Notes: a model not told the origin generated them from the sequence alone. A DNA stretch of 64,000 bases from Datisca glomerata (GCA_003255025.1 QANY01005060.1:682001-746000); one strand, 5' to 3'; positions 11,813 through 23,177 are shown, counted from the first letter of the stretch. Program-made: numbers and translations.

Positions 11813-12605
11813 TAGGGTTGTTCAAATTCGTCGGTTCTATAGATGTCTTCGGTTCATTTTGATTAGGATTTATTAAAAAATGAAGTTTCAGTCTGATTCT
11901 ATTTTTATTTCAATTCTTAAACTAAATCGAATCGAAGCAAGTGTTACTAAAACTAGTCGGTTTATATATCATGTAAAAGCCCTCTTCCACCATACACGAT
12001 TTCGTTGTTTGAATGGAGTCTATATTGCAAACTTTAAGGCACTTTTTTTTGCTCTTTCATTTAAGTTCACTAGTTCAGGTTGTCTTCCCCCCGCCCTCCC
12101 TCATCCACTCTTTCATCTCTCTCTCTAGTTCACTTCTCTGTCCAGTTCATTGATTTAGTTTTTCTAAAATACTAATTTAATTTGAGTTTTCAATGCTCTC
12201 TCGAGTTCACTAATTAGGGTTTCTAAAATATTAATTTTGGGTGTTCAATATTTTGACTTTGGGTTTTGCTTATAACATTTACTAATTTAAGTTTTATATT
12301 TTAATTTAAGGTTTGTCAATTAAAAAGTTGTTAAACTTACCCATTCCCGTAAGTCATTGAGCATTGCCAGTCTTCAAAATAAGCAAAATCCACCATGTTT
12401 CAGTTACAAATGCATAGGAACGGAGAAGAAGTTCGAGAAATTCCTTAAAGATAACGATAATTCTGAACCGAAGAACTGAACCAAACTCTTAGTTCAGTTC
12501 AATTTGGTTTATATCTCACATGCGGTTTGGTTTGGTTCATTATATGGACGAACCAAAACTTTCAGTTCAGTTCAATTTTTAGCCAGTAACTGAACCGAAC
12601 CACGT
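11813..12605. mobile_element. Non-autonomous hAT-like remnant with GGTTCGGTTC-type ends
   Basis: The left end reads TAGGGTTGTTCAAATTCGTC and runs into CGGTTC motifs. The right end is rich in AACTGAACCGAACC, the inverse of GGTTCGGTTCAGTT. TAGGG-TGT-CAAA starts followed by repeated GGTTCGGTTYGG are common in plant hAT-like non-autonomous elements. No matching 8-bp target-site duplication was found, and there is no transposase. A minus-strand copia fragment abuts it. Confidence 0.35.
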
Positions 12606-13506
12606 AAAACATAATTAATGAAAAATAGAATCATAATGTTATCATTTGGGAAACGGAATATCGATGTGTTAGTACCTGCAATGTAATATAGAGAGAAAAA
12701 CTCACAGATTTATATAAACAATAAAAAGATTATTCAAACTTGGTGTGCGAATTGTCTCCTTAGGATGAATTTACTATCTCGCATGTGCTCGAGTCGTAAA
12801 TAATCATATCTCAGATAAGAGATGATATTTCGTTCTTGGACAAGTAGCACTCAAATCGATAGGAACTAATGATCCTACGTTTCTCTTTTAAAATGGCTAA
12901 CAAAAATTTAAAAAGTAGGAAAAACTACGTAAATCAATAATTAATGAAAATTTGGATAGTAACATTATCATTTAGTGTGTCTTGTGCAAGTGAGTAAGAA
13001 ATAGAGTGATTGTGTGTCTGAATCTATTTAAGACAATATGGAGGTTTTTGTGAAGAATTTGATTCTCTAATGGATTTAGAAGATAACATCCCCAAAATGG
13101 CAAGAGATAGAAAAATGGCTTTATGGAAGCTAATTTCAAAAAGGTGGACAATGTCAAATGCTATGGTATTAGTTTCAAGAAGAAGTTAGGGATTTAGCAT
13201 GGTTTGGAAGCAAAAATGTTGGAAAAAAAATCTTTTCATTCCAATTTGGAAGTTTAAACGATATGAAAGAATAAAGGGCCATGGAGCTTTACTAGAAGTC
13301 TTTTACTCTTGAAATATTTAAAGTTAGGATTCCAGCAATATATCACTTTTGAACTTTGTCTGATTTGGGTATAGATTCAATCATGACGTACATGCAGACT
13401 AGGTTGTAGAACTAGCGGTGAGAATGATTTCTCTTCAAGTTGATGAAATATTGAAAATGGATGAATATTCAATGGAGGGGAATTCAACAAGATCTGTCAG
13501 GGTTAT

Positions 13507-14319
13507 TGTTGTAACGGAACCATCAATAAACGAAAACAAACGATATATTTAATGTGGTTCAGCTAATTTATCTGCGTCTACAAATATCTCATTACATAAT
13601 CATCATTACATGTTCAACATTGACACAACCAAACAAGTTGGGCTAGCGCAGTTGGTTAAGCCTCCACACTCACACCTTAAAAGTTTTGATTTTGAGTCAT
13701 ATTCTCCCATTCCCCTTAAAATTTGTAATGTAATTTTGACAAAAAAAGTAACACATACAAATCTCATTACACCCAAAATTAAACTCAACACACATAAATC
13801 ATACCTTAGAAGCTATAACTAGTTTAGACAAACGTTATCACTCTTGATCAGACTTGAACAAACCACTAGCTTGAAAATCATATTTAGCGCGACCAAAGTC
13901 CTATGATTCCCCTATTAATTTCATGGAATACCCCCTCATGGAGTAAAGCTTTAAGGCTGCCATGACCTATCTCTTAGGGTAAAATCCTCTTTCACCACAG
14001 GAAGTTTCCTTTAAGGTAGAGCCACTACTCATTGTCTCAAAGCAGAACCATCATCTCTCATCTTAAGGTTATCATCTATCTTAAGGTAGAGACTCATCAT
14101 CACGTGATGCTTTCTTTATGATAGAGTCATCTCCCACCCTTTTATCGAAGCAGAGTCTCAGAACTCTTTTCATAACCACATATTTTTTTGCCTTTGAAAG
14201 CCTTAATCATTCATACTAGAATTAGGAAACCTATTCAATATACAACGTCACATAATATCTTCCCAAAATAACCTCATAAATAGGAAATTGCTCACCAAGG
14301 AATTTGAGGCACTTCCACA
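13507..14319 (-). repeat. 3' LTR of the internal-poor LTR element, carrying a SINE
   Basis: Aligns with 14515-15579. Shared blocks include ATTACACCCAAAACTAAACT, CATCATCTCTCATCTTAAG and GCTCACCAAGGAATTTGAGG. It contains the SINE at 13634-13756 that the partner lacks. Confidence 0.78.
13634..13756 (+). mobile_element. tRNA-derived SINE nested in an LTR
   Basis: The sequence has a near-perfect RNA polymerase III A box, TAGCGCAGTTGG (13644-13655), in the context GGGCTAGCGCAGTTGGTTAAG, a degenerate B-box-like stretch about 30 bp on, and an A-rich tail near 13740. The sister LTR lacks this ~125-bp block at 14640-14665. Similar short flanks (ACACAACCAAA / ACACATACAAA) look like an old target-site duplication. 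It is not a functional tRNA: no second half or cloverleaf can be formed. Confidence 0.72.
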
Positions 14320-14514
14320 ATATCCACCTTCACTCAAAATTCTACCATCATCAAAGAATTTTCATAATTGTAACTCTACCTTGAACGAAATAATCTTCAA
14401 TCACGATCACCCAACTTTAACATAATCATATCTTTTGCATTCTTTCAGATATTCTCTTCTCAAAACCAAAACTCTCATACCATCTATGATCAAACCATCA
14501 GCTTTGATACCACT

Positions 14515-15579
14515 CGTTATAACAGAAGTGATAGCAAACAATAATAAAAATTTTAACGTGATTCCACCAATTTACTTACATCCATGGATATTTTATTATA
14601 TCTTATTTTATCATTATCATAATTACATACTCAACATTGACTCAAACACCTAATCTAAATCACATTACACCCAAAACTAAACTCAACACACACATGCAAT
14701 ACGTTGAAAATCATAACTAACTTAGATAAAAATCACCACTCTAGATCAGAGTTGAGCAATCCACTAGCTTGTAAATTATATTCAACATGGGTAAAGTCAT
14801 CTAATTAGTCTCTCAATATCATGAGGCATCACTTCTTAGGATAGAAACATCTCTCAAATCATGAGGCAACCCTTTATCCCATGGGGTAGATGACCGTCAT
14901 CATGGAATGCTCTCTTTAGTGTAGATTCACCTCTCACCTCTGTCAAAGCAGAGTCATCATCTCTCATCTTAAGTGTTAAATTCTTAGAGCCTAATTCAAG
15001 TCAAAAGCTAACTTGAGAGTTGAGTGTTGCTGTAAGCTTATATTTTTAGCTCAATATGTCTACTTAGCTGACGTGTGATTATTTCCTCAATACCCCCCGT
15101 CATGTGCAATTTGATCTTTTGCCTGGTCCTTGTCACGTGGAAAGGTAGTATGGGCTCAATTGTGCTTGAATTTCGTTTAAAGAGGCTATGATACTACATC
15201 AAAGTTTTAGAGTCTAACTCAACTTAAAAGCTAACTTGAAAGTTGATGGTTATTCTAAGCTTATATTCTTAGCCTAATACTTCTACTTAGACGATGTGGG
15301 GTCATTTTCTCAATATTAAAGCTACCCTCTATTGCTTAAGGTAGAGGCTCCTCACCATGAGATGTTTCTTTTATAATATAGTTATCTCTCACCTGCTGTC
15401 GAAGTACAGCTTCTAAACCATTTTCATAACCATGTATTTATAATGTCTAAGAACCTTAATTTCTTCCTACTAAATTTAAGAAACTAATTCAATACACAAT
15501 ATCAGATAGTATATTTCCTAAAATAACTTTATAAATAGAAAACTTGCTCGCAAGGAATTTGAGGCATCGAATTCCAACA
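14515..15579 (-). repeat. 5' LTR of the internal-poor LTR element, carrying a TRIM
   Basis: Partner of 13507-14319 and adjacent to the primer-binding site at 14497-14512. It is longer because of the 342-bp TRIM at 14974-15315. Confidence 0.78.
14974..15315 (-). mobile_element. 342-bp TRIM nested in an LTR
   Basis: Two 119-bp direct repeats (14974-15092 and 15197-15315) share AAAGCTAACTTGA and TAAGCTTATATTYTTAG. The ~104-bp interior has a polypurine tract on the minus strand (CCCCCC at 15093-15098 on the plus strand) at one end and a primer-binding-site-like GGCTATGATACTA (15184-15196; reverse complement TAGTATCATAGCC) at the other. Flanks TTAAG (14969-14973) and TTAAA (15316-15320) are a 4/5 duplication. 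The sister LTR near 14065 has the uninterrupted site. A textbook terminal-repeat retrotransposon in miniature. Confidence 0.8.
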
Positions 15580-16399
15580 GTTGTTGTGAATTAGATTGAC
15601 AAGTAGCTGATATCGGGTATTTACATTAAAAGAAGGTTGAAACAACCTATTCAGATCTACCTAAAGTACAAAAGTCCTCAGTTATGCTTTAGATATGGTA
15701 GGATTGAATTATGATACAAGAAACTCAAATGATTATAAGAATTTGAAGAAGATCAAGACTTGTTATGACATGAAGCTTTGTGAGTGGGATGAAATCTGAA
15801 GCCATTATTAAAACTACAGTTCTGGTCAGAGCTAGAAGGTTTCCTAAAAGGTAGGGTAAATGGTGACCAAAATGGCTTGAAGAGAATAATGTAAGAAAGA
15901 AAGAGGACGCCAACAACAATTTTCAAGTAAGGGTGAATGGTGGAATTGATGAAGCTGATATGAGAAACAATTTTTGGGCAATTGTTACTAGAGAAAGTTC
16001 TAAGAAAAGAATAAGAGTTAAATTAAGGATGTTGAGTATTCACATGTAAGGATGCATGAAGTTTAAAGGAACATTAAAAAGCCTGGAAATGTTCTCAATT
16101 TTTATGTTGTTGAAAAGGATGGTAAGAGCAGTGGGGGGAAAGTTCTAGATATGGTAAGAGAGAGGGGGAAGGGGAAACCACAACAAAAGGTGTGGTAGAA
16201 GCTCATAAGTAGCATGTAGCTAACAGCAAGGACAGATGTTGAAGACTAGTTGGCAATGGTGGGAAAGTTTCAAGAAGTTTTTATAAGTGCTTGTTACTCT
16301 CCTGAAAGTGCTATGATGGCTTGCGCTGAAAAAAACATTGGAGAAATAGTAGGGAAGAAGATGAGATTTTATACATGAAAGACTTGCTAGGATTCTAGT

Positions 16400-17858
16400 A
16401 AACTATGTAGTAGTAGATTGCTCTCCATAGATGGAGGTACAAATTCACTTAATGTGAGTTCTGACAACACAACATGTGTGGTTATCAAATTGAATAGTCA
16501 ATATTTTGTGCAAAGTGAAAAGACGAGGATGGTTATGAGAATATGATTAACCATTGATTGGAAGATTTGAACTCACTGAAGAGTTCTTGGAGAGTCTTTT
16601 GATTAAGATAGGTTTTAATAAGAAAGTTATTTAATAGATTGTGGTTCGTGTCTCCTCTGTTAGCTATAGAATTTCTTATATGGAAGTTCGTGCCATGTGT
16701 CAAAGCCCTAGTGAGGATTAAGAGTTGTAGAGGAAGGCAAGTTAAAGGTTGTTTCTTTAAAGTTGAATAGCTTCTCATTTCCCATCTTTTATTCACCGAT
16801 TCAAGTATTTAGTTTCTTTGTTGTTATTGATATATAATCATGGAGAACTCTCAAAGTTGCATCTATTTTGCTTATTGATTTGCCTATGTTCAAGAACAAG
16901 TGATTTTTTACGTGACTATCATTCTTACTTTGGTATAATCAATACTCATCTTTCTATTGATCTTGATCACTTTGTTTTAGCTCAAAATTCTAACCCAAGT
17001 TCTTATTATTATTTTTATCTCTTTTTATATAATATTTGTGTGGATGCATGTGACAATGATTTTTAAAGACTATTATTGGTTGCAATAATGTCTTCTTCTT
17101 CTCACTCAAATACCTTATTTCTATTATTTAAATATTGTCTAAGCAGTTTGTTCGTGTGAATCTCTACGTGAAGGGATGTTGTTGTTGGATGGGTTATTGA
17201 GGTATGAGGTTTGCTTTAAATGGAAGTGGTGAAAAACAAATGTCTGGGGTATTATAGTCATTCATTCTTCATTTACGAAGGTTCACCTTCATTTTGCTGT
17301 AACTTGTAAGTGTCCTAAATTATCATTCATAGATGAGGTTTGTGTCTTTTCTGAACTAAAATGGTGAGACTATATTTTTATAAACATAAAGGATGTATGA
17401 ATATATTTCTTTTCAAATAATATGTGAGTAAATGTAGGTAATCAATTTGTCCATCTCAATTTAGTACCGTGCATAGGCATGTATTAGTCAGTCCAATTTA
17501 ATTCCAAGACCACAAACAATATGAGCAATATGATCATACCTAATTAACTTGTCAGATATTATATGTTTAGCCTTTTTTTTCTTCTCTAATTAATACTCAA
17601 GAGATTGCAGATTTGATTTCACTACCTAATTCCTTTTAGAACTTATATTTTAACACAAAAATGTAATACTTTATTCTTACTCTAAATTCCCACTAAAAAA
17701 GGTATATCACTCTGTTTAGAATTCCATAATTTGATAGGATTTCAAATTATTTTATAATTGAAATCATTTTATTTGTTTGAAAAGTCTCATATGTTATACG
17801 ATTTCAGTTGAAATGGATTTCAAATAATATTTGGAGCCTAAAACTTTTATTGGTGATA
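16400..17858. other. Intergenic DNA, no gene recognised
   Basis: AT-rich. Short frames near 16530-16800 and 16818-17066 show no recognisable domain and are probably chance or far-decayed LINE sequence. No RNA gene or clear repeat boundary was found. Confidence 0.5.
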
Positions 17859-17863
17859 AGGGT

Positions 17864-18179
17864 AATAATGATTAAGCTGACAAAGATAATGATTCAGCCA
17901 GCTCAGCAACGTAGTCCTTCATATAACTCATGCAAATCAGTTGCTAATCACATGCTTAGTTCATGCTTTGTTAGTTTGGTAATCGAGCAGTTAGTAGATT
18001 GTTATGGCAGTTAATTTAGTTATTGTCAATGATTATCTATATATATTTGTATCTTAATATTGAGCTAATTAATGAGAAAATCATAACTCTCTTCACTCAC
18101 GAAGCTCTTTCTCTTCTCTCCTTTCTTCTTCGTTGTTTACTCTATTAGCCCCTGTTCCATATCTCATCTTAGTATCAGA
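17864..18179 (+). repeat. 5' LTR of the Ty1/copia element
   Basis: 316 bp. Matches the 3' LTR through the whole length with scattered substitutions. Includes a TATA-like TATATATATT near 18038 and a CT-rich stretch before the primer-binding site. Confidence 0.93.
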
Positions 18180-18329
18180 GCACAGAAGTAAGTTCCTGGA
18201 GTTATACCTATCGAACCAGTGTAAGTAGAGAGAGTAACACAAGCGACGATAGTTTCTTATCAAAACCCCTTAGTTCAACACTTAATTCATCTTTATTAAT
18301 AAAGCTTGATAAAGATAAATTTATGTTGT

Positions 18330-19250
18330 GAAAGTCTCGAATTGTACCTGCTGTGATAGGAAATGGTTTAGATTCTTTTCTCTTCGGTAATGAGGAAAAA
18401 AACTGCACAAAAATTAGCCAATGGGAATGATAATCCAAAATATGTCACTTGGATCAGGAAAGATCATCTGCTTTTGAGCTGGTTGTGATCGTCTATGACT
18501 GAAAGAGTCCTTGGAACAGTTCTTCAATATTTTCACTCAAGAGACCTATGGAAAGCATTGGAAAGAAGCTTCTCCAATCAGTCTAGAGCAAGAATGTTCC
18601 AATTAAATAATTAACTACAAACAAGCAAGAAAGGAAATCAAAGTATTGTTGATTACTATGACAAGATAGGGAACTTAAGTGACGCACTAGTAGCTGCAGG
18701 AAATCCAGTAAGATCTCAAGATTTTATGCGTCATCTATTGAATGGTTTAGGAATTGAATATGACTTCATAGTTGTTAATGTCACTTCAAGAAGTGATGAT
18801 GTTACCTTTGAAGAGGTTCAGGCTCTTCTAATGAGTCATGAATGTAGAATTGAGAAAATGAATGTTGAGTTAGCTTTGGATGTTATGTACTCTATGTCAG
18901 CAAATTTTGCTAGAAGCAACTTTGGGAAAAAGAATGCAGAATGAGACAACGAGAATGGTAATTTTGCTCAAGGAAATTCTGGCAAACGAAGAGGTAATAA
19001 CTTCAATGGTGGAAACCGTGCAGTTTCAATGGTGGTAGACGAGGAAGAGGTGGTAAGTTTGGCAACAAGTTAACTTGTCAAGTCTGTGGCAGAAACGGCC
19101 ATCGAGCTTTAACTTGTTACTACAGGTATAAAAATTACCAATTACAGCAAAACCAGCCAGTAGGATCTCCTTCTCAACAAGCTCAGAACAGTAACGTCTC
19201 ACCAAGTGCAATGGTGGCTAGCTCATATAGACTCTATAATGACACAAACT
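18330..19250 (+). pseudogene. copia gag remnant with CCHC zinc knuckle
   Basis: Pieces in the plus frame match the plant copia gag (UBN2/Retrotran_gag) pattern: RDLWKALERSFSNQSRARMF, NQSIVDYYDKIGNLSDAL, FMRHLLNGLGIEYDFIV and SHECRIEKMN. A good zinc knuckle CQVCGRNGHRALTC lies at about 19075-19116. At least two stops and one shift break the frame before the knuckle. The longest open stretch is 18726-18944. Confidence 0.82.
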
Positions 19251-20548
19251 AGTATGTAGACAGTCAATCACAAATCATATTTCATTTGACCTAAACAACT
19301 TCCATTTATCACAGGAATACAATGGCAAAGAGAAATTGGTTGTAGGTGATGGTAATGCTCTTTCCATTACTCATATATGTTCTACTTTTCTTCCCATTCC
19401 TAAAGTTTCCACTGTCTTAAAGCTTAAATCATTGCTTAGAGTACCTAGTTTTAAAAAGAATCTTATTAGTGTTTCTCAACTAATAAAAGACAACTCTTTG
19501 TGTATTGATATGCCAAATCACTATTACTTAACATATTAGCATAGTTTATGTACAAAACAGTACCAATAATTCTTTTTCTTCAACTCTTGCTTGTAATGTG
19601 GTCAATTCAATGTCAAATAGTTCAGGTCAAAGTACTCTCAGTCATCTGTAATCTCTTTCAATTCAAATAAATGTAATCATGCACTTTCTACAACTTGTAA
19701 TGAAATCAGTAGTCCTGATTCTGATATGAATTCTTTGTCTGATTTCCAACTTTTGCATATTAAGCTTAGACATCCAAGTACTAAAATTGTTTCGCAAGTC
19801 CTTAATCAATATAGCATTAATACTCCTAACTCCAGTGCTATGTTTTGCACAACCTGTCCTAAGGGAAAGAGTCACACTCTACATCATTATTTATCAATTT
19901 CTCATGTTTCAAAACCATTAGATTTGATACACACGGATCTTTGAGGCCCTGCTCCAATTGTTTCTCGGGATGGATACAAATACTACATACTATTTCTTGA
20001 TGATTTCAGTAGATATTCCTGGATATATCCCCTCAAATTAAAGTCTGAAGCATTTAAAGTCTTCCAATAGTTCAACGCCTTAGTTGAAAATCAATTCTCT
20101 ACAACAATTAAAACTATACAATCTGATTGGGGAGGGGAATATCGAGCCTTTGAGCAATTTTTTAACACAAATGGGATTCATTGTAGACACTCTTAACCTC
20201 ATTCTCATAACCAAAATGGTAGGGTAGAACACAAGCACGGCACTTGGTGGAAACTGGCTAAACATTAATGGCTCAAGATCATATGCCTACTTCTTTCTGG
20301 TGGCATGCCTTCCTTACTGCCTTCTATCTTGTCAACAGACTTCCAACACCTATTCTTTCTAGTATGTCACCATTTCAGGTTCTCTTTAGCAAAGTTCCAG
20401 ATTATAAGTTTTTGAAACCATTTGGTTGTGAGTGTTACGCTCATCTGCGTCCATACAACAAACACAAACTACAATGAAGAAGTGAACTTTGTGTTTTTGT
20501 AGGATACTCTCAATCTCATAAGGGGTATCTTTGTCTTCACCTATCTGG

Positions 20549-20872
20549 TAGGGTCTACATTTCAGTGAATGTTATATTCAATGAACATTCTTTCCCCTTC
20601 TCTAAAGGATTTCCCAAATCATATTCTCATTTTTCCACTCCTAACACTCATTCTGGTGTAAATTTTCAGTTCAGTACAGTGTATCCTTTAAAGGCAGCTT
20701 CTCCATCTAGTAGGGTCTACATTATAGTGAATGTTATATTCAATGAACGTTCTTTCCCCTTCTCTAAAGGATTTCCTAAATCATATTCTCATTCTTCCAC
20801 TATTAACACTCATTCTCTTGTAAATTCTCATTTCAGTACAGTGTATCCTTTAAAGGTAGCTTCTTCATCAAT
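20549..20872 (+). repeat. In-frame 162-bp tandem duplication in the copia pol
   Basis: TAGGGTCTAC occurs at 20549 and 20711, exactly 162 bp (54 codons) apart. The following ~155 bp match closely. Both copies encode NVIFNE(H/R)SFPFSKGFPKSY and end in FSTVYPLK. Because 162 is a multiple of three the frame is kept and reads through both copies (20565-21053). Confidence 0.92.
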
Positions 20873-21244
20873 TAATTCACAGCAAGCTCAAAGATCTTCC
20901 ACACCAACTACTTCTGAGAATCAAGCTCCTTCAGGTAACGCTTCTCTTCCTACTCCTATATTAAATTCAGAAAATATGTCTGTTCATAGTTCAGAACTTA
21001 TTGCCTCGTTAGAACAATCTACTTCTAATCATGACTCCATTCTTTTAATTTAAGTACCCTTTAGTAGCTCAACCATAACTTCTTAAACTGATAATTCCAC
21101 TTCTTTACCCTTAGTTTTAACTGATATCCCACCTAAACAGATTTAACCATCCCATCATATGGTTACTCGATCAAAAACAGGTTCTTTAAGACCAAAAGCC
21201 TTCCTCACAACAAAACATCCACCTACTGCTAACCTGAGCCTATC

Positions 21245-21720
21245 ACCAGACGTCCTACTTTAACTTCCCCAGCTCCAACTTAGCAACAGGGGCACCATCT
21301 CACCCCTTACTCAACATAGGGCCCACTGCTCATGCCCTTTTTGGTCTGATTCGATAGGGCTCTGGATGAGGCCCTTATTTAAAAGGGCTGCAGCCCTAAC
21401 TGATCCACCATCCCCGTGGACTCTATATTATCCGAACTCCCAGCATCAATGATCATCTTTGCACTGGCCAATTCCGACATAGATTCAGAATACAGCCTTC
21501 CGTCTCCTCCTCCTTTCTGCTGACGTTGGCTCACGTTGCCACACAATCTAACGACAGCGAAATCGTCTTCTCTCCTAAGCTTCAGAATCCCCGCTATGTT
21601 TCCGACTTGAACTTACCTTTAGAGCTTCCCGGGCTCGAGGCTCCACAACGTTCACTCTTCCATCTTCAGCTGGTCTATTCTGCACTCTCCCATTCTCAAG
21701 CTTTGACATGTGCACCTTAG
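21245..21720 (-). mobile_element. GC-richer foreign insert in the copia element, possibly an antisense gypsy gag-protease fragment
   Basis: Between the copia text ending near TTKHPPTANLSL and the RT start KQAMDIEYKALL lies ~475 bp of distinctly higher GC content, unrelated to copia. On the minus strand, about 21480-21400 reads MIIDAGSSDNIES followed by MVDQLGL, which fits the retropepsin pattern hhDxGSSxNhhSxxMVxxLGL of plant gypsy proteins. A perfect 14-bp palindrome AGGGCTGCAGCCCT lies at about 21380-21395. No clear insertion duplication. A captured host fragment is the alternative. Confidence 0.4.
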
Positions 21721-23177
21721 AAACAAGCCATGGATATAGAGTATAAAGCTCTTCTCCTAAACAAAACATGGGAGTTAGTGTCGTATAACTCTTCTATGAA
21801 TATGGTAGGCAATAAATGTGTCTTCAAATTAAAGTTTAATGCAGATGGTTTTATACAAAGGCATAAGGCACGTCTTGTAACTAAGGGTTTTCATCAAACC
21901 CCAGGAGTTGACTATACTGAAACTTTCTCACTAGTTGTTAAACCAATAACAATAAGGGTTGTTCTTACTCTAACTGCATCCTTCAATTGGCATGTCCACC
22001 AGCTTGATGTTAATAACGCATTTTTAAATGGAAAGCTTGAAGAGCCAGTCTACATGGTTCAATCTCATGGGTATATTAATCCTCTCTATCCAGATCATGT
22101 TTTCAAATTGAGCAAAACTCTCTATGGCTTGAAACAAGCACCAAGAGCTTGGTATGAGAGGCGCAAATCTGTTTTACTCACTTGGGTCTTCACCAACATT
22201 ACTTCTTATATATGTGTCTTTGTTTATTAGCAAAATGAGTGTAGGATTATGCTCATACGTGGATGACATATTAGTGATAGGAAGCAGCAACCATTTTATT
22301 GACAAGCTAATATCTGATTTGAACAAAGAATTTTCCTTAAAACATCTTGGCACAATTCATCATTTCGTAGGTATGGATGTGGTAAGAACTTGGACTGGAT
22401 TTCATCTTTCTCAAGTAGGTTATATTACTAATCTATTGCATAGAACCAAAATGCATAAAGTTAATCCTTGTCCTACTCCAACTAATACTTCTGTGAAGCT
22501 TTACCGTGATTCTTCTACACCATTTGCTGATGTTACCCTTTACCGAAGCACCCTTGGAGCCTTAGAGTACCTAATGCTTACCAGACCAGATATTGCATAT
22601 ATTGTCAATAAACTAAGTTAGTTTGTGTAAGCACCCATAGAAGCTCACTAGAAGGCCTATAAACGTTTATTAAGGTATCTTAAAGGGTCACTTTATGATG
22701 GCATACTTATCAAACCTACTTCTTCACTAAACATAAAGGCTTATACAAATGTTGGTTGGGCCATTTTTCTTAACTCATCTCTTATCTCTTGGTCCTCTAA
22801 AAAGCAACAAGTTTTTGCTCAATCCAATACTGAAAGTGAGTATTGAGCTCTCTCCAATACTACTACTGAAATTGTGTGGATAACCTCCTTGCTTACTGAA
22901 TTACGACTGTTTCTCTCTGCTGCTCCCATAATATGGTGTGATAATTTAAGTGAAATACCTTTGGCTACTAATCAAGTATTACATGCCCGTACCAAACATA
23001 TTAAGATGGATCTTCATTTATTTTGAGATAAAGTTCATAGTAAAACTATTGACATTCGGTTTGTGCCATCACACGATCATCCAACAGATGTTCTCACAAA
23101 GGTTATCCCTGAATCTCGGTTCTCTTTCCTCAACGGCAAGCTTCAAGTGGCCATCACCCCCTTTCGCTTGAGAGGGG

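Larger units (their letters stand above)
10086..12960 (-). mobile_element. Remnants of a minus-strand Ty1/copia element with LTR-like repeats
   Basis: A ~300-bp sequence at about 10090-10390 recurs as a diverged direct repeat at about 12606-12880 (shared ACTAATGAAAAATGGGATCATAA-type start, GATGAATTTACT, GTGCTCGAG, ATAATCAT). A third short copy starts near 12930. Between them lies a minus-strand copia RNase H fragment (separate entry). This fits 3' LTR, end of pol, then a displaced 5' LTR piece, with most of gag-pol lost. The Tat element inserted at its left end. Boundaries are approximate. Confidence 0.45.
13507..15579 (-). mobile_element. LTR element with almost no internal region (large TRIM/LARD-like), minus strand
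   Basis: Two LTR copies, 13507-14319 and 14515-15579, enclose only ~195 bp. Next to the right copy the plus strand reads ATCAGCTTTGATACCA (14497-14512), the reverse complement of a tRNA-Met-type primer-binding site TGGTATCAAAGC. The left boundary TGTTGTAAC and right boundary TTCCAACA fit TG...CA ends. Flanks GTTAT (13502-13506) and GTTGT (15580-15584) are a 4/5 target-site duplication. No coding capacity. The LTR copies differ in length because each contains its own later insertion. Confidence 0.78.
12975..16400 (+). pseudogene. LINE-type ORF1 (DUF4283/zinc-knuckle) remnant split by an LTR element
   Basis: Left part (12975-13501): pieces such as NVGKKIFSFQFGSLNDMK and VDEILKMDEYSMEGNSTRSV match the DUF4283 pattern of plant L1-type ORF1 and related gag-like proteins. 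Right part (15584-16400): after the inserted element the text resumes with PIQIYLKYKSPQLCFRYGR, matching the stretch leading into a CCHC knuckle (canonical CFxCGxxGH), followed by low-complexity charged pieces. Joining the flanks across one target-site duplication restores the expected domain order. Many stops; dead. No reverse transcriptase was recognised downstream. Confidence 0.5.
19250..23120 (+). pseudogene. copia pol remnant (PR-IN-RT-RNase H)
   Basis: Protease: YVDSQSQIIFH in place of the catalytic DSGAT motif, then LKLKSLLRVPSFKKNLISVS. GAG-pre-integrase: LHIKLRHPSTKIVSQVL and CTTCPKGKSHTL (about 19740-19880). Integrase core: LIHTDL, a TGA at 19942, FLDDFSRYSWIYPL, IKTIQSDWGGEY (about 20106-20141) and an NGRVEH block. 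Reverse transcriptase: WELVSYNSSMNMVGNKCVFK, KARLVTKGFHQTPGVDY, HQLDVNNAFLNGKLEEPVYM and SKTLYGLKQAPRAWY (21730-22160); after a frameshift CSYVDDILVIGSSN carries the intact YVDD catalytic box (22252 on). RNase H: SNTESEY and ARTKHIKMDLHLF near 22830-23025. A tandem duplication (20549-20872) and a foreign insert (about 21245-21720) lie between integrase and RT. Confidence 0.9.

Noticed and set aside
13634..13710. Possible tRNA gene (A-box match)
   Set aside because: Only the A box is good; the B box is degenerate and no cloverleaf forms. The block is a movable insert missing from the sister LTR, so SINE is the better call.
16818..17066. 82-codon plus-strand frame
   Set aside because: No recognisable domain or gene-like neighbours; AT-rich composition makes it likely by chance.
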